Below are positions 50,515 through 62,600 of a stretch of 64,000 nucleotides of DNA, piece after piece. Position 1 is the first letter of the stretch, and the number at the start of each line of letters is the position of its first letter. The DNA is from Prostheceraeus crozeri (lineage: Eukaryota; Platyhelminthes; Polycladida; Euryleptidae). Where the stretch lies: positions 32,026 to 96,025 of the forward strand of contig CAJQUW010012537.1 in NCBI GenBank assembly GCA_907163375.1, in the 5' to 3' direction. The notes beneath the pieces were generated by a model. The model did not search any database. It had not been told where the DNA came from and worked only from the letters and a program-made list of their open reading frames with translations. The position numbers were made by a program, and so were the translations under genes.

Positions 50515-53500
50515 CAACTTGATGTTAAGCTCAGCTCCCGCAAACCACTTTGTGAGCATCTTTGAGAATTGAGAGCCAATGATATCATGCTAGAAAAGAG
50601 TAGCATGCGCCTTCAGCAGCTACAATATATATTCCTGTAAATATCACAGCTTCGACATTGGCAAAAAAACAAGAACAAAAGAAGATATAACTATAGAAAC
50701 TTGATTTAGGTTTCAGCATCTGCAAAGTACGAGGCGAACGACATAAAGCGGAAACTTTGCTAACGAAAGATACAATATTTGTGTCCATTATAAATCATCC
50801 AAAACATTAATCGAAAATGAATTCTACAAAAGAATTGGAAAAGCTGAGGTAATTTTTGCGCATGCGACACTTAGAAATTATTTTTCTATCATCTGTTTTA
50901 TGACGCTATCACTTTTCTACTTCAATAATACTGAAATTTGTCATTATTCTAGCATGTACCGATTTTCCACTCCAATGTACACAATTTTTATGCTTGTTCT
51001 ATATTTCGAATATTTCATGTAATCATGCGGCTATATGAGCTTCAATTATAACGTTTTCCCTTTCAGCATGACGCAGGCTAGAAAGGCGAATTTTTGGATC
51101 AAATAATCGCACTTGACCATCTTTTAATACTGCGGTTGACCGGTTAAAAATATGATCGGTTAGCCAGCTACAAAAAATTGACCCGTCACAGCCCTGGTCG
51201 GATCATTTTGCATATGTGTCATAAAATGTATCAAATCGTCTTTCCATTTTACGTGTTCGAAAGCCTACATGTATTTTAGCCCATGATCAGCAAATTCTTG
51301 AGTTTAACTGCATCATGCGTTCAACAGTTAATTATGCGTCTCCTATTTTCCTGGTCATGGATCCTGGTGTTGCCCATAGCTCAAAGCTTGAGTTGTTGTT
51401 CGAAGGACTTTTCGCATAATCAATGGGGTTAATGTTAATACTTGTGATGATTGTTCTATGTTCCATATGGCTTTCACTGGAAACATCGTAAATGAAAACA
51501 TAGTATGTCAAAATATCGTACATGAAAATATCGTAGCATCATATTTAAAAACATCAGAACATTATATTAGGAAATGCCATGGATGAATAGACATCCAATT
51601 GGTGACAAGATTTTCATGGTCTGAGCATAGATATCTGTAGGATGAATCCGAACATTCATGTTAAATTGAATGTTCATTGTTGGTTTATGATATCATCAAC
51701 GCATAGAATTATCCATACGAATTTCAAAGTCATCCAACAATATCCATAGAAAAATGCATTTTATAATCATTCAATCAAAATTCCGATTGCCGATTTTTTT
51801 AAATTTGCAATGTTTTTCACTTTCGATGTTTTCATTTACGATGTTTTCATATAGATCTGCTCCATGTGTGTCAACGTCGGAAAGAACTTTCCATGCATCT
51901 GTTTTGCCAAGCACTAAACGATTCGAATCATACCCTGCATCGATTCCTTCCTCCTTCATCACAACGCAGTAAAAGGCTGATTATTCCTCAAGTAAAAACC
52001 ATACGAAGACTAAATGGATCTCTGTATGATGTACAAGTTGCTTCTATCAGTCTCCCCGATTTCCATAGGAGATTTCTCGTATTATCTCTTTGTTTTCGAA
52101 ATAAACGCTTATTTTTTTAATTATTGTTAAAGAGTGATGTCTATTTATCCTTCACCGTCGTGGAAAATAGGTAGTTTGTCATTAATTTACTTTTTAAAAA
52201 AATTGGGTTAACCGTCTACAAATTTGCCGTCTAAAGATTATATTGATTATAATAAATATCTTAATTTCAGAAGGACAGTTGCATTTCAGTCAAACAATTC
52301 TGAACCAGACTTTCACTCATTTCGTCTTTGCTCAATTTCACTCAAAACGTGCAGTGGGTAATGACGCACATGTTGCACTTATCAGTTAACAAAATCAAAC
52401 AAGAAAATTGGTTCAAAGTTATTAAATTTTCATGCAAGTTATTAAAGGAGAACGCTGCAACAGGTAAAGCAGCTGTTTTTCCTTTCTGCATGGCTTGTTT
52501 CAAGTACTCGCTACCCTTCGAATTGGTAATGCATTGAATATCTCTGTCAATTTACTCTTGATGGATATAATCAGGAGCGTGCCACTGTTCCCAACATGGG
52601 AGAGAAAATCAGCAAGAACTCAAATATTCTCATGAGCTGCAGCATTCTATCAAATTATTGAATTAAATGTTTGATAAAGAAGCTTGCAATTCTAAATGAT
52701 CAAATTCTAGTCATGCAAATTCTGTGAACGATTCAAGCGCTAGCGAGCACTGAATTGTTCGCGTCTATCTCCAGCCGAAACTATTACGTAGCTTGAACTA
52801 CAATTTAAATCGTTGGATACGAAAATTACATACAAACATATACCAAATTCACATACAATTTGAAACTAACATTTGATACGAGATTCTCGCATGTTTACAG
52901 AGATCTGGTGTATTTTTCATGCGAAGGGCTCACTTACTTTCGTATTTGATTGGTATGTAGCGTACGAACCATTCTATCTGTGATTGACTGTTTTGCGATG
53001 AAATACGAGGCCCTATGCAAAGTCGTAGAACTTCGTATGGGTTTCGTATGTAGAGCTTTAAGTCACCTAACAAAAAATTATATATATACTACATACTACT
53101 GCTAAATAACTTTTTTGAGTAGCATCAGTCGTATACATTGTTATGGATAGCCTGGTATTTAGATTATTTGATCTAGACTCGATCTGCTGTGAAATTAATG
53201 CCGTATGTCATCGTTGCTACATGTCTAATAGCATTCACACGACTCATGAGTAGCTCTACTCCATGAACTAAGTTGATTCCATCATTAGTTTTTGTCAATG
53301 TTCAAGATTTTCCGGAGAACTTTGAAAAAGCAATAATAATAATGACGTTCATTTCTTATACACCCCAGTAATAGGAATTGTTTGGGAAAACTAAATGTGA
53401 TAACAATCAAAGTCAGACAAAAAATCAGATTCAAGTAACAAAGAAAACAAAAAAGTAAAAAAACCCCGCGGACATATCATAGAGTAAGACAAAATACCAT

Positions 53501-54015
53501 CAAAAGCCGCATTTTGACAATTTTGACATAGAGATTACAGAAGAAGATTGCTGTATCGAGTTCGATACCATAGCTAGCCGGAAATTTCTTGAATATGGCA
53601 GTCGCGGAAGAAGTATGTGATGGAGACTCGATTGACTACTTTAAGTCTTATGTTTTTTTTTATTGACTGACGTTGACTATTTTATGACAACGCGATTGTA
53701 TTCTATCTAACAACTTTGAAGGCTAACAAAAAGGGAGGCACAGAATTCCATAATAGATCGGATGCATCCTTGATAGATACAAAATAATTCTTCTTTGCTT
53801 AAGAATGGCATAAGATTGACACGTTGTTATTGGTGAGTAACATGCAGTGACATAGAAGCCTACATGTCTGAGAATGGAACGATGGCAATTGGCCTATGCA
53901 TTCCTTCATTTAATTTTTAGGTGAATTTGCAAGTCCACTGTCATCGTAAGCTATTGTAGCGGACAGTGCCTATATTTTACTCCACTACAAAATTGCTTGA
54001 GCATGAACAGTAAAC
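50515..54015. other. Long gene-free AT-rich stretch
   Basis: No gene, domain or RNA recognised in 3.5 kb. At 51475-51865 a short inverted repeat pair (AAACATCGTAAATGAAAACA and its inverse) may mark a foldback element. Remaining reading frames are below 85 codons and lack protein character. Confidence 0.5.
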
Positions 54016-54017
54016 TA

Positions 54018-54959
54018 CAGGTTTTGGACTTCATCAGTGACATGTAAAACAACTAACGTGAACTAGTGATTTCAATAGTGACAGCGGATTTCATCAGTGA
54101 CACAGGGACTTCAAATGAAGACATCGAGAATTCAATTGATGACATAGATATTTTCATTGAGAAATGGGTCACATCAAGAGTGACATTTGGTAATTCATCA
54201 AAGATCTTGCGAAAACAGTAATGACAGCAACATTACTGGTTAATTGGCAATTGGTTAATTGACATTCAAATGCAAATTTGTAGCAAATGCCAATTAGGAA
54301 TCCTACCACTCAATTCAGCATTGTCAATACAGAATTAAACATACGATCTATTTTGAATGAAGTCTATTTTTTTGCTTGAAAGGTAGCCACAAGAAAGCGC
54401 CTTTGCAGTGCATACAGCATCCCCAGCTGATATCCCAACAATTCATGTATTTCAGAATTGATGAACCTGACTAATTAAAATGCAGCGCAATAAAATAACA
54501 CATTGCTATCCACATGTCTATATATTAATTCTTATAGGCTTACATGCACTTTTACTGATGATTTGTTACATCTTGAAGTTGCAGCATAGATGGAATATAG
54601 GTGTATAGGGAATATAGGCTGTTGTTCTGCCGATACCAAGAAGTGTAGCTGTTTGAACATAGTCATCACCATTTGTGAAGGCCTCAATTATCCGACGCTT
54701 GTCTTGTTCTGCAATTCGACTTCTTGACATTGTGGTACCTCAGCATTCGATAACAATGCATCAATCTGGCTTATATTTCTATTGAAATCCTAATGCCACT
54801 CATGAACATGCTTCATTTCTACAAAACATCACAATGTCCGAGTTGAAAGCCTTTTGTCACTCATGAAATCAGATTGTCGATAACCAACTCATTATGTCTC
54901 TATTGAAATCAGATTGTCACTGATGATTTCTAGGCAGTCCTTCTTGAATTCCAAAACCT
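54018..54959 (-). mobile_element. Internally deleted Tc1/mariner element with long repeat-bearing ends
   Basis: Ends CAGGTTTTGGA...TCCAAAACCTG are flanked by TA (54016-54017 and 54960-54961). Each end holds ~200 bp with about five spaced copies of a ~15-bp motif, GATTTCATCAGTGACA. The interior keeps only the start of a transposase on the minus strand. It differs from the 14.1-15.9 kb element in TIR and protein. Confidence 0.82.
54610..54732 (-). pseudogene. Tc1/mariner-type transposase N-terminus
   Basis: The minus strand reads MSRSRIAEQDKRRIIEAF then TNGDDYVQTATLLGIGRTTA: a start Met followed by a helix-turn-helix of the kind at the N-terminus of Tc1-like transposases. About 41 residues remain; the DNA-binding second domain and DDE core are deleted. 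Confidence 0.65.
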
Positions 54960-54961
54960 GT

Positions 54962-55995
54962 ACATGATCCACTAAAGACTGGCTAAGCTCAGCCAGTGAG
55001 TATACGCAGTAGTCTCATGGCTTATAGAAATGGTAAGCCTCTAGCACATGCACGCATGCACCGAAACAGGCATAGTAGCTAACTGACTCGAAACTGTACA
55101 AAATTCTCCTTTCCTTTTTAGGAACCACGAAATTGACTGTTGGAATGCCGACGTAAGCCAATAGCAGCCCCACATCGACCGACTGTTTGCACCCTCACAA
55201 TGCATCAGGACTCCTCTGAGCCGCTATTAAAGGCATAATCTCTAGGACAATTATAGACCACATAATTTGGGTGCTAGGTAATGATTCTTCTCTTCCATTA
55301 TTCTTCGTGGTTCGTATCTTACAGTTGACTCCAAGTTATTTAGTTGACTTTGAGGCCTATCTCAATGCTAAATTCAAAAGATGCCATTAAATGAAAACAG
55401 CGTATGCTATTGGGACATTTAATGAAAAATATTTGATCCCAACTTTTATGTCATTTTAATGAAATTTAGACTGCAAGCATAGATTGATTGATCACTAACT
55501 TACTCTACATTGTTTTTGAGTTTACCAGAGAAAACCTAGCTGACTTCGAAAGTGAGCCGAGGAATCTCTACTGAGAACTTAACAACGAGTACCGTACTTA
55601 CTTAGGCTTTTTTTGGCGACCTACAGAGTTAGCTATTAAGGACCCACAAATAAAATATTAATGCAATTCCCAAGGAGCTCTCCGGGTAAGTCTAAATTCC
55701 TTCCTGGATAAATAGATCAGTGGATTCTTCCTCAGCCATCACTCCCTTTATCTGCCTGAACAAGCAGACAGAAGTAGTTCAGCTGTAGTATGATTAGTGG
55801 ATTATCTGCCATCTACATGTACATCAATAAACAGACCTGGCATTCGCTAAATCACAGGCAGATGTAGATATTTCAATTGTTTTACAGTACCAGCATTTTT
55901 GCAAAGTTTATGACCTGCACTCACCTCCTTAGCAAACATTGTGGTACAAGTAGTAAGAAAACGGCGAACACCAGATAGCGCAAGATGGCCGCCAT
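54962..55995. other. No recognisable gene
   Basis: No domain, repeat or RNA feature supported. The GC-rich tandem array begins at its right edge. Confidence 0.5.
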
Positions 55996-55999
55996 CGCT

Positions 56000-58145
56000 G
56001 ACGTCCCCCCCCTCTGGAACGGCAGAGTGTCGTGGTCGGCCGCCGTGGTGCTTCGGGTCTGAGTCCCCCCCCCTCTGGAACGATAGAGTGTCGGTCGTGG
56101 TGGACTTGGGCGACCGCCAGGATTAGTCTTGAGGCTATAGTGTGTGATGCTTTTGGTGCAATCTGCTGAATGTTGGGTTGTAAAATGGGTTGTTTCGAGT
56201 GGAAGGAGTGGTCGGATGAGAAAACGGAGGTCGGATTCGTATTCAGCGTGAAATTCTGCATCGGTAGGGTGAGTTTCAAGGCAATCGGTGAGAAAAAATT
56301 TTCAACATTTTTCGAAAAACGACAGAGTTAGAATTTGGGACGTTTTGGTGTGTAGCGTCAAAACGAAGCATCGGATGAGAAAACGGAGGTCAGATTCGGA
56401 TTCAGCGTGAAATTCTGCATCGCTATGGTGAGTTTCAAGTCAATCGGAGAGAAAAAATTTTCACTGACGTCCCCCCCCTCTGGACAGCTTGCTTCGATTT
56501 TGGCTTCCAGTGGACGGATTTTGTCGTGCGATAGCTCGTTTGAAAGCTAAGAGTGAGACAAATTCAGTGAAAGAATCGGCTTGTTCCTATCTGTCTTCGT
56601 TCAAAAGTTAGAGAGGTTACAAGATTTTAGGTCGGAGCTCGCTCACCTGAAAAAATCCTAAGTGTCAGAGTGGCTTTGTATGGGTAAAATTTTGAAAATT
56701 TTCCAAAGTGTGGAATTTCGACCTGGGACCGCCACCAAAACATTTTTCATCAAATTTTGAAATTTCACTGACGTCCCCCCCCTCTGGAACGGCAGAGTGT
56801 CGTGGTCGGCCGCCGTGGTGCTTCGGGTCTGAGTCCCCCCCCTCTGGAACGATAGAGTGTCGGTCGTGGTGGACTTGGGCGACCGCCAGGATTAGTCTTG
56901 AGGCTATAGTGTGTGATGCTTTTGGTGCAATCTGCTGAATGTTGGGTTGTAAAATGGGTTGTTTCGAGTGGAAGGAGTGGTCGGATGAGAAAACGGAGGT
57001 CGGATTCGTATTCAGCGTGAAATTCTGCATCGGTAGGGTGAGTTTCAAGGCAATCGGTGAGAAAAAATTTTCAACATTTTTCGAAAAACGACAGAGTTAG
57101 AATTTGGGACGTTTTGGTGTGTAGCGTCAAAACGAAGCATCGGATGAGAAAACGGAGGTCAGATTCGGATTCAGCGTGAAATTCTGCATCGCTATGGTGA
57201 GTTTCAAGTCAATCGGAGAGAAAAAATTTTCACTGACGTCCCCCCCCTCTGGACAGCTTGCTTCGATTTTGGCTTCCAGTGGACGGATTTTGTCGTGCGA
57301 TAGCTCGTTTGAAAGCTAAGAGTGAGACAAATTCACTGTAAGAATCGGCTTGTTCCTATCTGTCTTCGTTCAAAAGTTAGAGCGGTTACAAGATTTTAGG
57401 TCGGAGCTCGCTCACCTGAAAAAATCCTAAGTGTCAGAGTGGCTTTGTATGGGTAAAATTTTGAAAATTTTCCAAAGTGTGGAATTTCGACCTGGGACCG
57501 TCACCAAAACATTTTTCATCAAATTTTGAAATTTCACTGACGTCCCCCCCCCTCTGGAACGGCAGAGTGTCGTGGTCGGCCGCCGTGGTGCTTCGGGTCT
57601 GAGTTCCCCCCCCCCCGGAACGATAGAGTGTCGGTCGTGGTGGACTTGGGCGACCGCCAGGATTAGTCTTGAGGCTATAGTGTGTGATGCTTTTGGTGCA
57701 ATCTGCTGAATGTTGGGTTGTAAAATGGGTTGTTTCGAGTGTAAGGAGTGGTCGGATGAGAAAACGGAGGTCGGATTCGTATTCAGCGTGAAATTCTGCA
57801 TCGGTAGGGTGAGTTTCAAGGCAATCGGTGAGAAAAAATTTTCAACATTTTTCGAAAAACGACAGAGTTAGAATTTGGGACGTTTTGGTGTGTAGCGTCA
57901 AAACGAAGCATCGGATGAGAAAACGGAGGTCAGATTCGGATTCAGCGTGAAATTCTGCATCGCTATGGTGAGTTTCAAGTCAATCGGAGAGAAAAAATTT
58001 TCACTGACGTCCCCCCCCTCTGGACAGCTTGCTTCGATTTGGCTTCCAGTGGACGGATTTTGTCGTGCGATAGCTCGTTTGAAAGCTAAGAGTGAGACAA
58101 ATTCACTGAAAGAATCGGCTTGTTCCTATCTGTCTTCGTTTAGAT
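56000..58145 (+). repeat. Tandem array of ~770-bp units (about 2.8 copies)
   Basis: Units start at 56000, 56770 and 57539, each beginning GACGTCCCCCCC-TCTGGAACG. Copies are nearly identical. Each unit contains three C7-C9 tracts followed by CTCTGGA or CCCGGA (two of them preceded by TGACGTC) and an internal duplication of a ~180-bp module (GAAAACGGAGGTC-GATTCG through GAGTTTCAAG-CAATCGG). Reading frames in the array are not real genes. It ends upstream of a TATA box. Confidence 0.9.
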
Positions 58146-58500
58146 GTGAGACGCCATTTAAGATTTTGGGACATTGGCGAAAAACGACAGAGTTAGAATT
58201 TGGGACGTTTTGGGCTGTAGCTTCAAAACGAAGCATCGGATGGGAAAACGGATTTCAGATTTGGAATCAGCGTGAAATTCTCTATCTGTATGGTGAGTTT
58301 CATGTCAATCGGAGAGTTTCAAGTCAATCGGCGAGAAAAATGTTCAACATTTTTCGGAAAAACGACAGTTAGAATTTTTGCGATGGCTGCCTACTGTAGA
58401 GCCAAAACGAAGCATCGGATGGGAAAACGGAGGCCAGATTCGGATTCAGCGTCAAATTCTACATGGAAATGGTGTATTTCCAGCTCAATCGGAGCACTAG
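58146..58500 (+). repeat. Diverged modules of the tandem array
   Basis: Two or three further copies of the ~180-bp module (GAAGCATCGGATGGGAAAACGG, TCAATCGGAGAG) that are more diverged than those in the array and lack the C tracts. Confidence 0.7.
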
Positions 58501-58569
58501 AACCGGAGATAGACGGGATTTTTAGTGTTTGGATGATGGGTATTACGTCATCAGCTGATCGCCACACAC

Positions 58570-58577
58570 TATATAAG
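58570..58577 (+). promoter_or_regulatory. TATA box of a possible spliced (pseudo)gene
   Basis: TATATAAG lies ~20 bp above GGAACCGACGGAGACTTTC. A consensus donor (CG|GTAAGTCG) follows at 58623. A short 5' exon of about 25-35 bases would result. Confidence 0.5.
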
Positions 58578-58599
58578 CTGGGAACCGACGGAGACTTTC

Positions 58600-60720
58600 A
58601 TTAAGACGAGAGATTGTCAACGGTAAGTCGTCTCTCTGAGCTCCGATGATAGCTTCGGACATTCCAAATCCCGAGTTTCTGTAAGAAACCGACTTAGAAA
58701 ATTTCATTGCTGATATCAGCTAAGGCGTCAGACTTCGAGGTTAGCCAGGAGATGGCCTTCGTCTCCAGGCCATAAAAGACTCCAAAACTTTAAAGGCTTG
58801 TAACTTTGCTTCTACAAGTCCGTTTGACTTGATTCACAAAAGGTTCGGTCGCTATTGACCTGCCCTAAGTGATGGACTACTTATAAAATTTCATAAGTAG
58901 TGCTAAAAAGTTGAAAAATTTAAATTCCCTATTTTTGGCAATTTTCGGGGTTTTCAAACCTTCTGAATTCAACTAAGACATTTATAAAGTTGTGGGAGGC
59001 AAGCTTCGGCTTGGAATTTGCAACCTTTGTAAAACAATCCACTGATTTTCATGTCAAATCGGGGTCCGGATACCAACACAGTGATATGACGCACGCTCTG
59101 TCCGCGGGAGGTTGGATTTGTGGGCCGAAGGCCATGGAGTTGGGATAAGATCCCCTCTGAGTAAAGCCTGTAACGCATACAAAGGTTTCGACACTTTCAC
59201 CAATCTCACAATTTAGCTGTATGATTATAAGAATGACTGCCAATTTCGCCTGTTAGTAATTCTATTTCATCCTTCCTTTACAGATACATAAGTTACAAAA
59301 TGGGAGGCAACTCAAAATTTTTATTTAAAAAGTGTTCTTGCGGAGAAATAAAGAGGGGTGGCGAATTCAAACGTTCACATTAATAAGTACAAGAGATACT
59401 CCTCACTTCCACGAGGAAAGAGCCGTTATTTCCGGCTGTAACAACATTGCCTGAAATTTTTGAAAGGCAAGGAGACATGAGGAATTTTACATCGCCCACG
59501 CGAATGTCCGCTTCAAAAAAGGCTAACAATTATATAACATCCAGATATCGGCAAAGTGATCGCACCCATCTTCAACGAAGAAACAGTAGATCTTGACGCA
59601 GCACTACAAGAGGCTATTGCAACAATTTTGGAGCCAGCTGCTTCGGCCACTACCATCATCAACAGCAGAGAGAAGGCCCCACTAAGCGATTTGGACAGCT
59701 CAGATGACTCCGATTCTGAGGAGGTCGTCATCACTAACAAACACGGAAGAGATAGGAAAACCAACAAATCAGTCTTCCCGAAAAAGAAATTAATCGCACC
59801 TTCCCCAGTAAAGAAGGGGATTAAGCAGCAAAGATGAACAGCTGGAATAAGGATGAAGCAGTGATGAGACAAAAGTGAGCCAGGAATATGCACTCACGAA
59901 ATTAAAAGATGAGCTCACTCGTTACAAAAACGAATGTTCGGCCCTTAGGGATGACAATTTCCACCTGAAGGGTCAGGTAGCCGAGATTCGGGCCCTCAAG
60001 GACGCAAGTCATTAACTTAGAACCTTTCCGACAAAGGGCGCTTGCCAGCGAACAAAACGATAGAGTTGTAGAGTGAAGAGCAGGCGACTTTACATAAAAT
60101 CGCTAAAAGCTCAGGAAGAGGTATCAAATTTAAAAATTGAGCAATTAAGACTAGCCTGACTGGAGAGTCAGAAGAAAGAAGAGAGACGAACAACGCTCCA
60201 CATTCCCATCATCAAGAGCCAAGAATCGTCGACAGCGTAACCATCCTTGAGAGTGAGCGACTTGTGGATGCCAACATTTGAGTGCTACGAGGGAGCAATG
60301 GCGGAGATGCGCTGTCTCCATGTCTCTATAAGCATGATGGCGAAATAAAGGAGCTGCGCCACCGACAGCGGAAACTGCCGGCTCCAAATACTTACCTCAA
60401 ACCATCACCATCGGAAGGGGTCGCGAACCGGCTAAATTTCTCTTATGTGAGGTAAGTTTAATATCATCTCTATCACTTGAATATGTGATTTTCATCTATT
60501 TTTCCTTCTATTTTCAGATACGACGAGAACGAACCATCGGCTCTCTTAAGGGCCACCATGGGGCAAGACATGATAGAACCTCCTCGCGGTTTGCCCTGGG
60601 CAGTCTTCGGACTGGCGAATACTATCATTAAGTTGAATCTGCTATCAGTCAACTTGAACGTTGCAAATGAAGTTCGGTGTAATACTTCCTTTCGACGGGC
60701 GTTCCTGTAAAGGGCGGCGG
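58600..60720 (+). pseudogene. Decayed spliced gene of unknown identity
   Basis: Visible pieces: a donor at 58623; an acceptor CCTTCCTTTACAG at 59283 followed by a Met frame MGGNSKFLFKKCSCGEIKRG; an acidic, basic-tailed segment (59556-59837; DLDSSDDSDSEEVV then PKKKL); a coiled coil (TKLKDELTRYKNECSALRDD near 59893); a donor GAG|GTAAGT at 60452 with acceptor ATTTTCAG at 60517, followed by YDENEPSALLRA. Stops interrupt several pieces, so it is probably non-functional. The N-terminal Cys cluster, acidic stretch and coiled coil echo the order in the Polinton's spliced gene, but no homology is claimed. Confidence 0.4.
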
Positions 60721-60839
60721 TGTTGAAAAACCCGTAGCTATGTATACCGCAAGGGACATTCGGCAATGGTCAATCTTGTTAAACAAACCTCTCTGCGTCA
60801 TGTTTGCAAGTGATTGCCTCTGTCTCAACGTAGTATGCA

Positions 60840-62600
60840 TTCGCGCCAGGGCGACATTTAGCCAACTGTCGAAGGTTGCCTAAAACTTTCCATTGCATAC
60901 GTTATGAGTAGCCATGAGTTCTACCTGTCTCTATCAATGAGACGAATTGATGAATGGAATGAAATGGGAGGACACTCACGCGCCACACGCAACATAACAC
61001 ACTTCTCTCTTCCGTAGTCTAACAAGCTCTTTACACATGGATCGCAGTCGATTGCTATCCCAGAATCATGTAAGCTATCTTAATTTTATTTAACACTATT
61101 TCATCTACCATCATCAGCCATATGAAGTGTCCATAAGATTTACAAGTTAGACTAAGCGTGCTACTATTTCCAATGAAAAAGTTTATACATGGTTAAAATT
61201 ATTCACTAAAAACCCCATTCAAGTAAGTCAGTAATTTGAAAGCAAAGATAATTACGAAATAAACCATTTTATTTATGGCATGTATTTCAATAAGGTCTTC
61301 ATCGTCAATATCGTCCCCCAGAGGTCTGACTTCACATAGATCACAAAAACAGTTGAGCTGCTTTAAAACGTTCTTCTGCAGCGTCCACACTTTCTCAATG
61401 TACGCCCACTCCGCCACGGTTCGCGGTTGGGGGAGTTAGGGGTTGTACCACTCCCATATTTGTATGCAAGTGCCGACTTGCTGGTCATCTCCATCACCCC
61501 TATCGGCATCATATTGTAAATATTTCCACCGTATGCCTTGTTAGGTCGGGCAAACTCCTTCCTTCATCGTCCTTCCGATAATGATAACTTTCGTAATAAT
61601 TGGTCGAGATTGTATGTCTTCTCCACCTTCGCCTTTTCCTTGGTTGCCTTTGGTGTTTAACGGAGGCCCCCAACCTTTGCTGATGATGCATGGAGAGGAG
61701 AACTCCAATTGCTGGTATTTGGGTTGTTTGTTGGAGGACTTGTCATGTTGTGCTTTGAAATGCTGACTTTGAATAATGATAACTTTAACATTTTTTTAAT
61801 TCTTAAAGTATACACAAGCAGCCCATTCAGATATGGACATCCAATGAAATGAAGAGAATGAAAGATATACTAAGCAAAGTGACATTCTTGTTCATTTCAT
61901 TTAATCTGTCTGAATCATACAAGTGACGAAACGCACGATCTCTCTCTTTGACTATTATTTGAAGGTGGTACAAGTGAAACTGCTATCTTCGTGAATTCCA
62001 AATTTGAGTGAAGTCTTCTTCTTGTAGAAGAGAGTATCAACCTTAACTTGATTTCGTTGATAATGGTTATAAGTTGAAAATTTCCTCTCTCACTCTCCCT
62101 CAAAACGTGTGGCTAATAGCATCTTCCTCAATTTCAGGCATTCAACTTCCTCACCAAACACCCTCCCTTCTCGAGGAAAAGTGTAGAGTTGTTGAGTCAA
62201 AGGTAGGTTGTTAACAATACACTGAGACTTGAACAGAGATGATAGAATGATTTCTCTTTTCTAGGTGATGTGATGAGTTCCATCTCAGAAACTGTCGCGG
62301 CATGGGCAAAACGAGTGGGGAATGTGTGGACTGTGTGGCACATCTTCACGAGGAAATGGTGGATCTCACCCGACACATCAAGCGAGGTGTTTGTCGACCT
62401 AAGCCGGCATCAATTCTCCGAAGGTTGGTGGATGATTCTGTGTTAACGTCGTCTCCTTTTCTTGCGACTTGTGCGCTCAGTCTTTCGAGGACACGTTTTG
62501 AACTATCTTCGCACAGACTTCAACATACCCACACGAACCGATACCTACACCTACACGGTACCTCCTCTATCCGGACTCACTGAAAGGTGTCCATAAATAA
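60840..62600. other. Possible exon fragments, no gene model supported
   Basis: Good-looking splice sites occur (donor CAT|GTAAGC at 61064 after MDRSRLLSQNH; exon-like 62138-62202 between TTTCAG and GTAGGT; acceptor TTTTCTAG at 62264). The phases do not join into an open frame. A minus-strand frame, 61199-61417 (VWTLQKNVLKQLNCFCDLC), is equally unsupported. I leave the stretch as possible gene remains. Confidence 0.35.

Noticed and set aside
55929-58372. Repeated 110-140-codon frames in the tandem array (for example MKLTLPMQNFTLN)
   Set aside because: They recur only because the unit is repeated and contain no domain; C tracts make the frames unstable.
61036-62460. Three-exon gene from splice-like sites
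   Set aside because: The exon phases do not give an open reading frame across the junctions.
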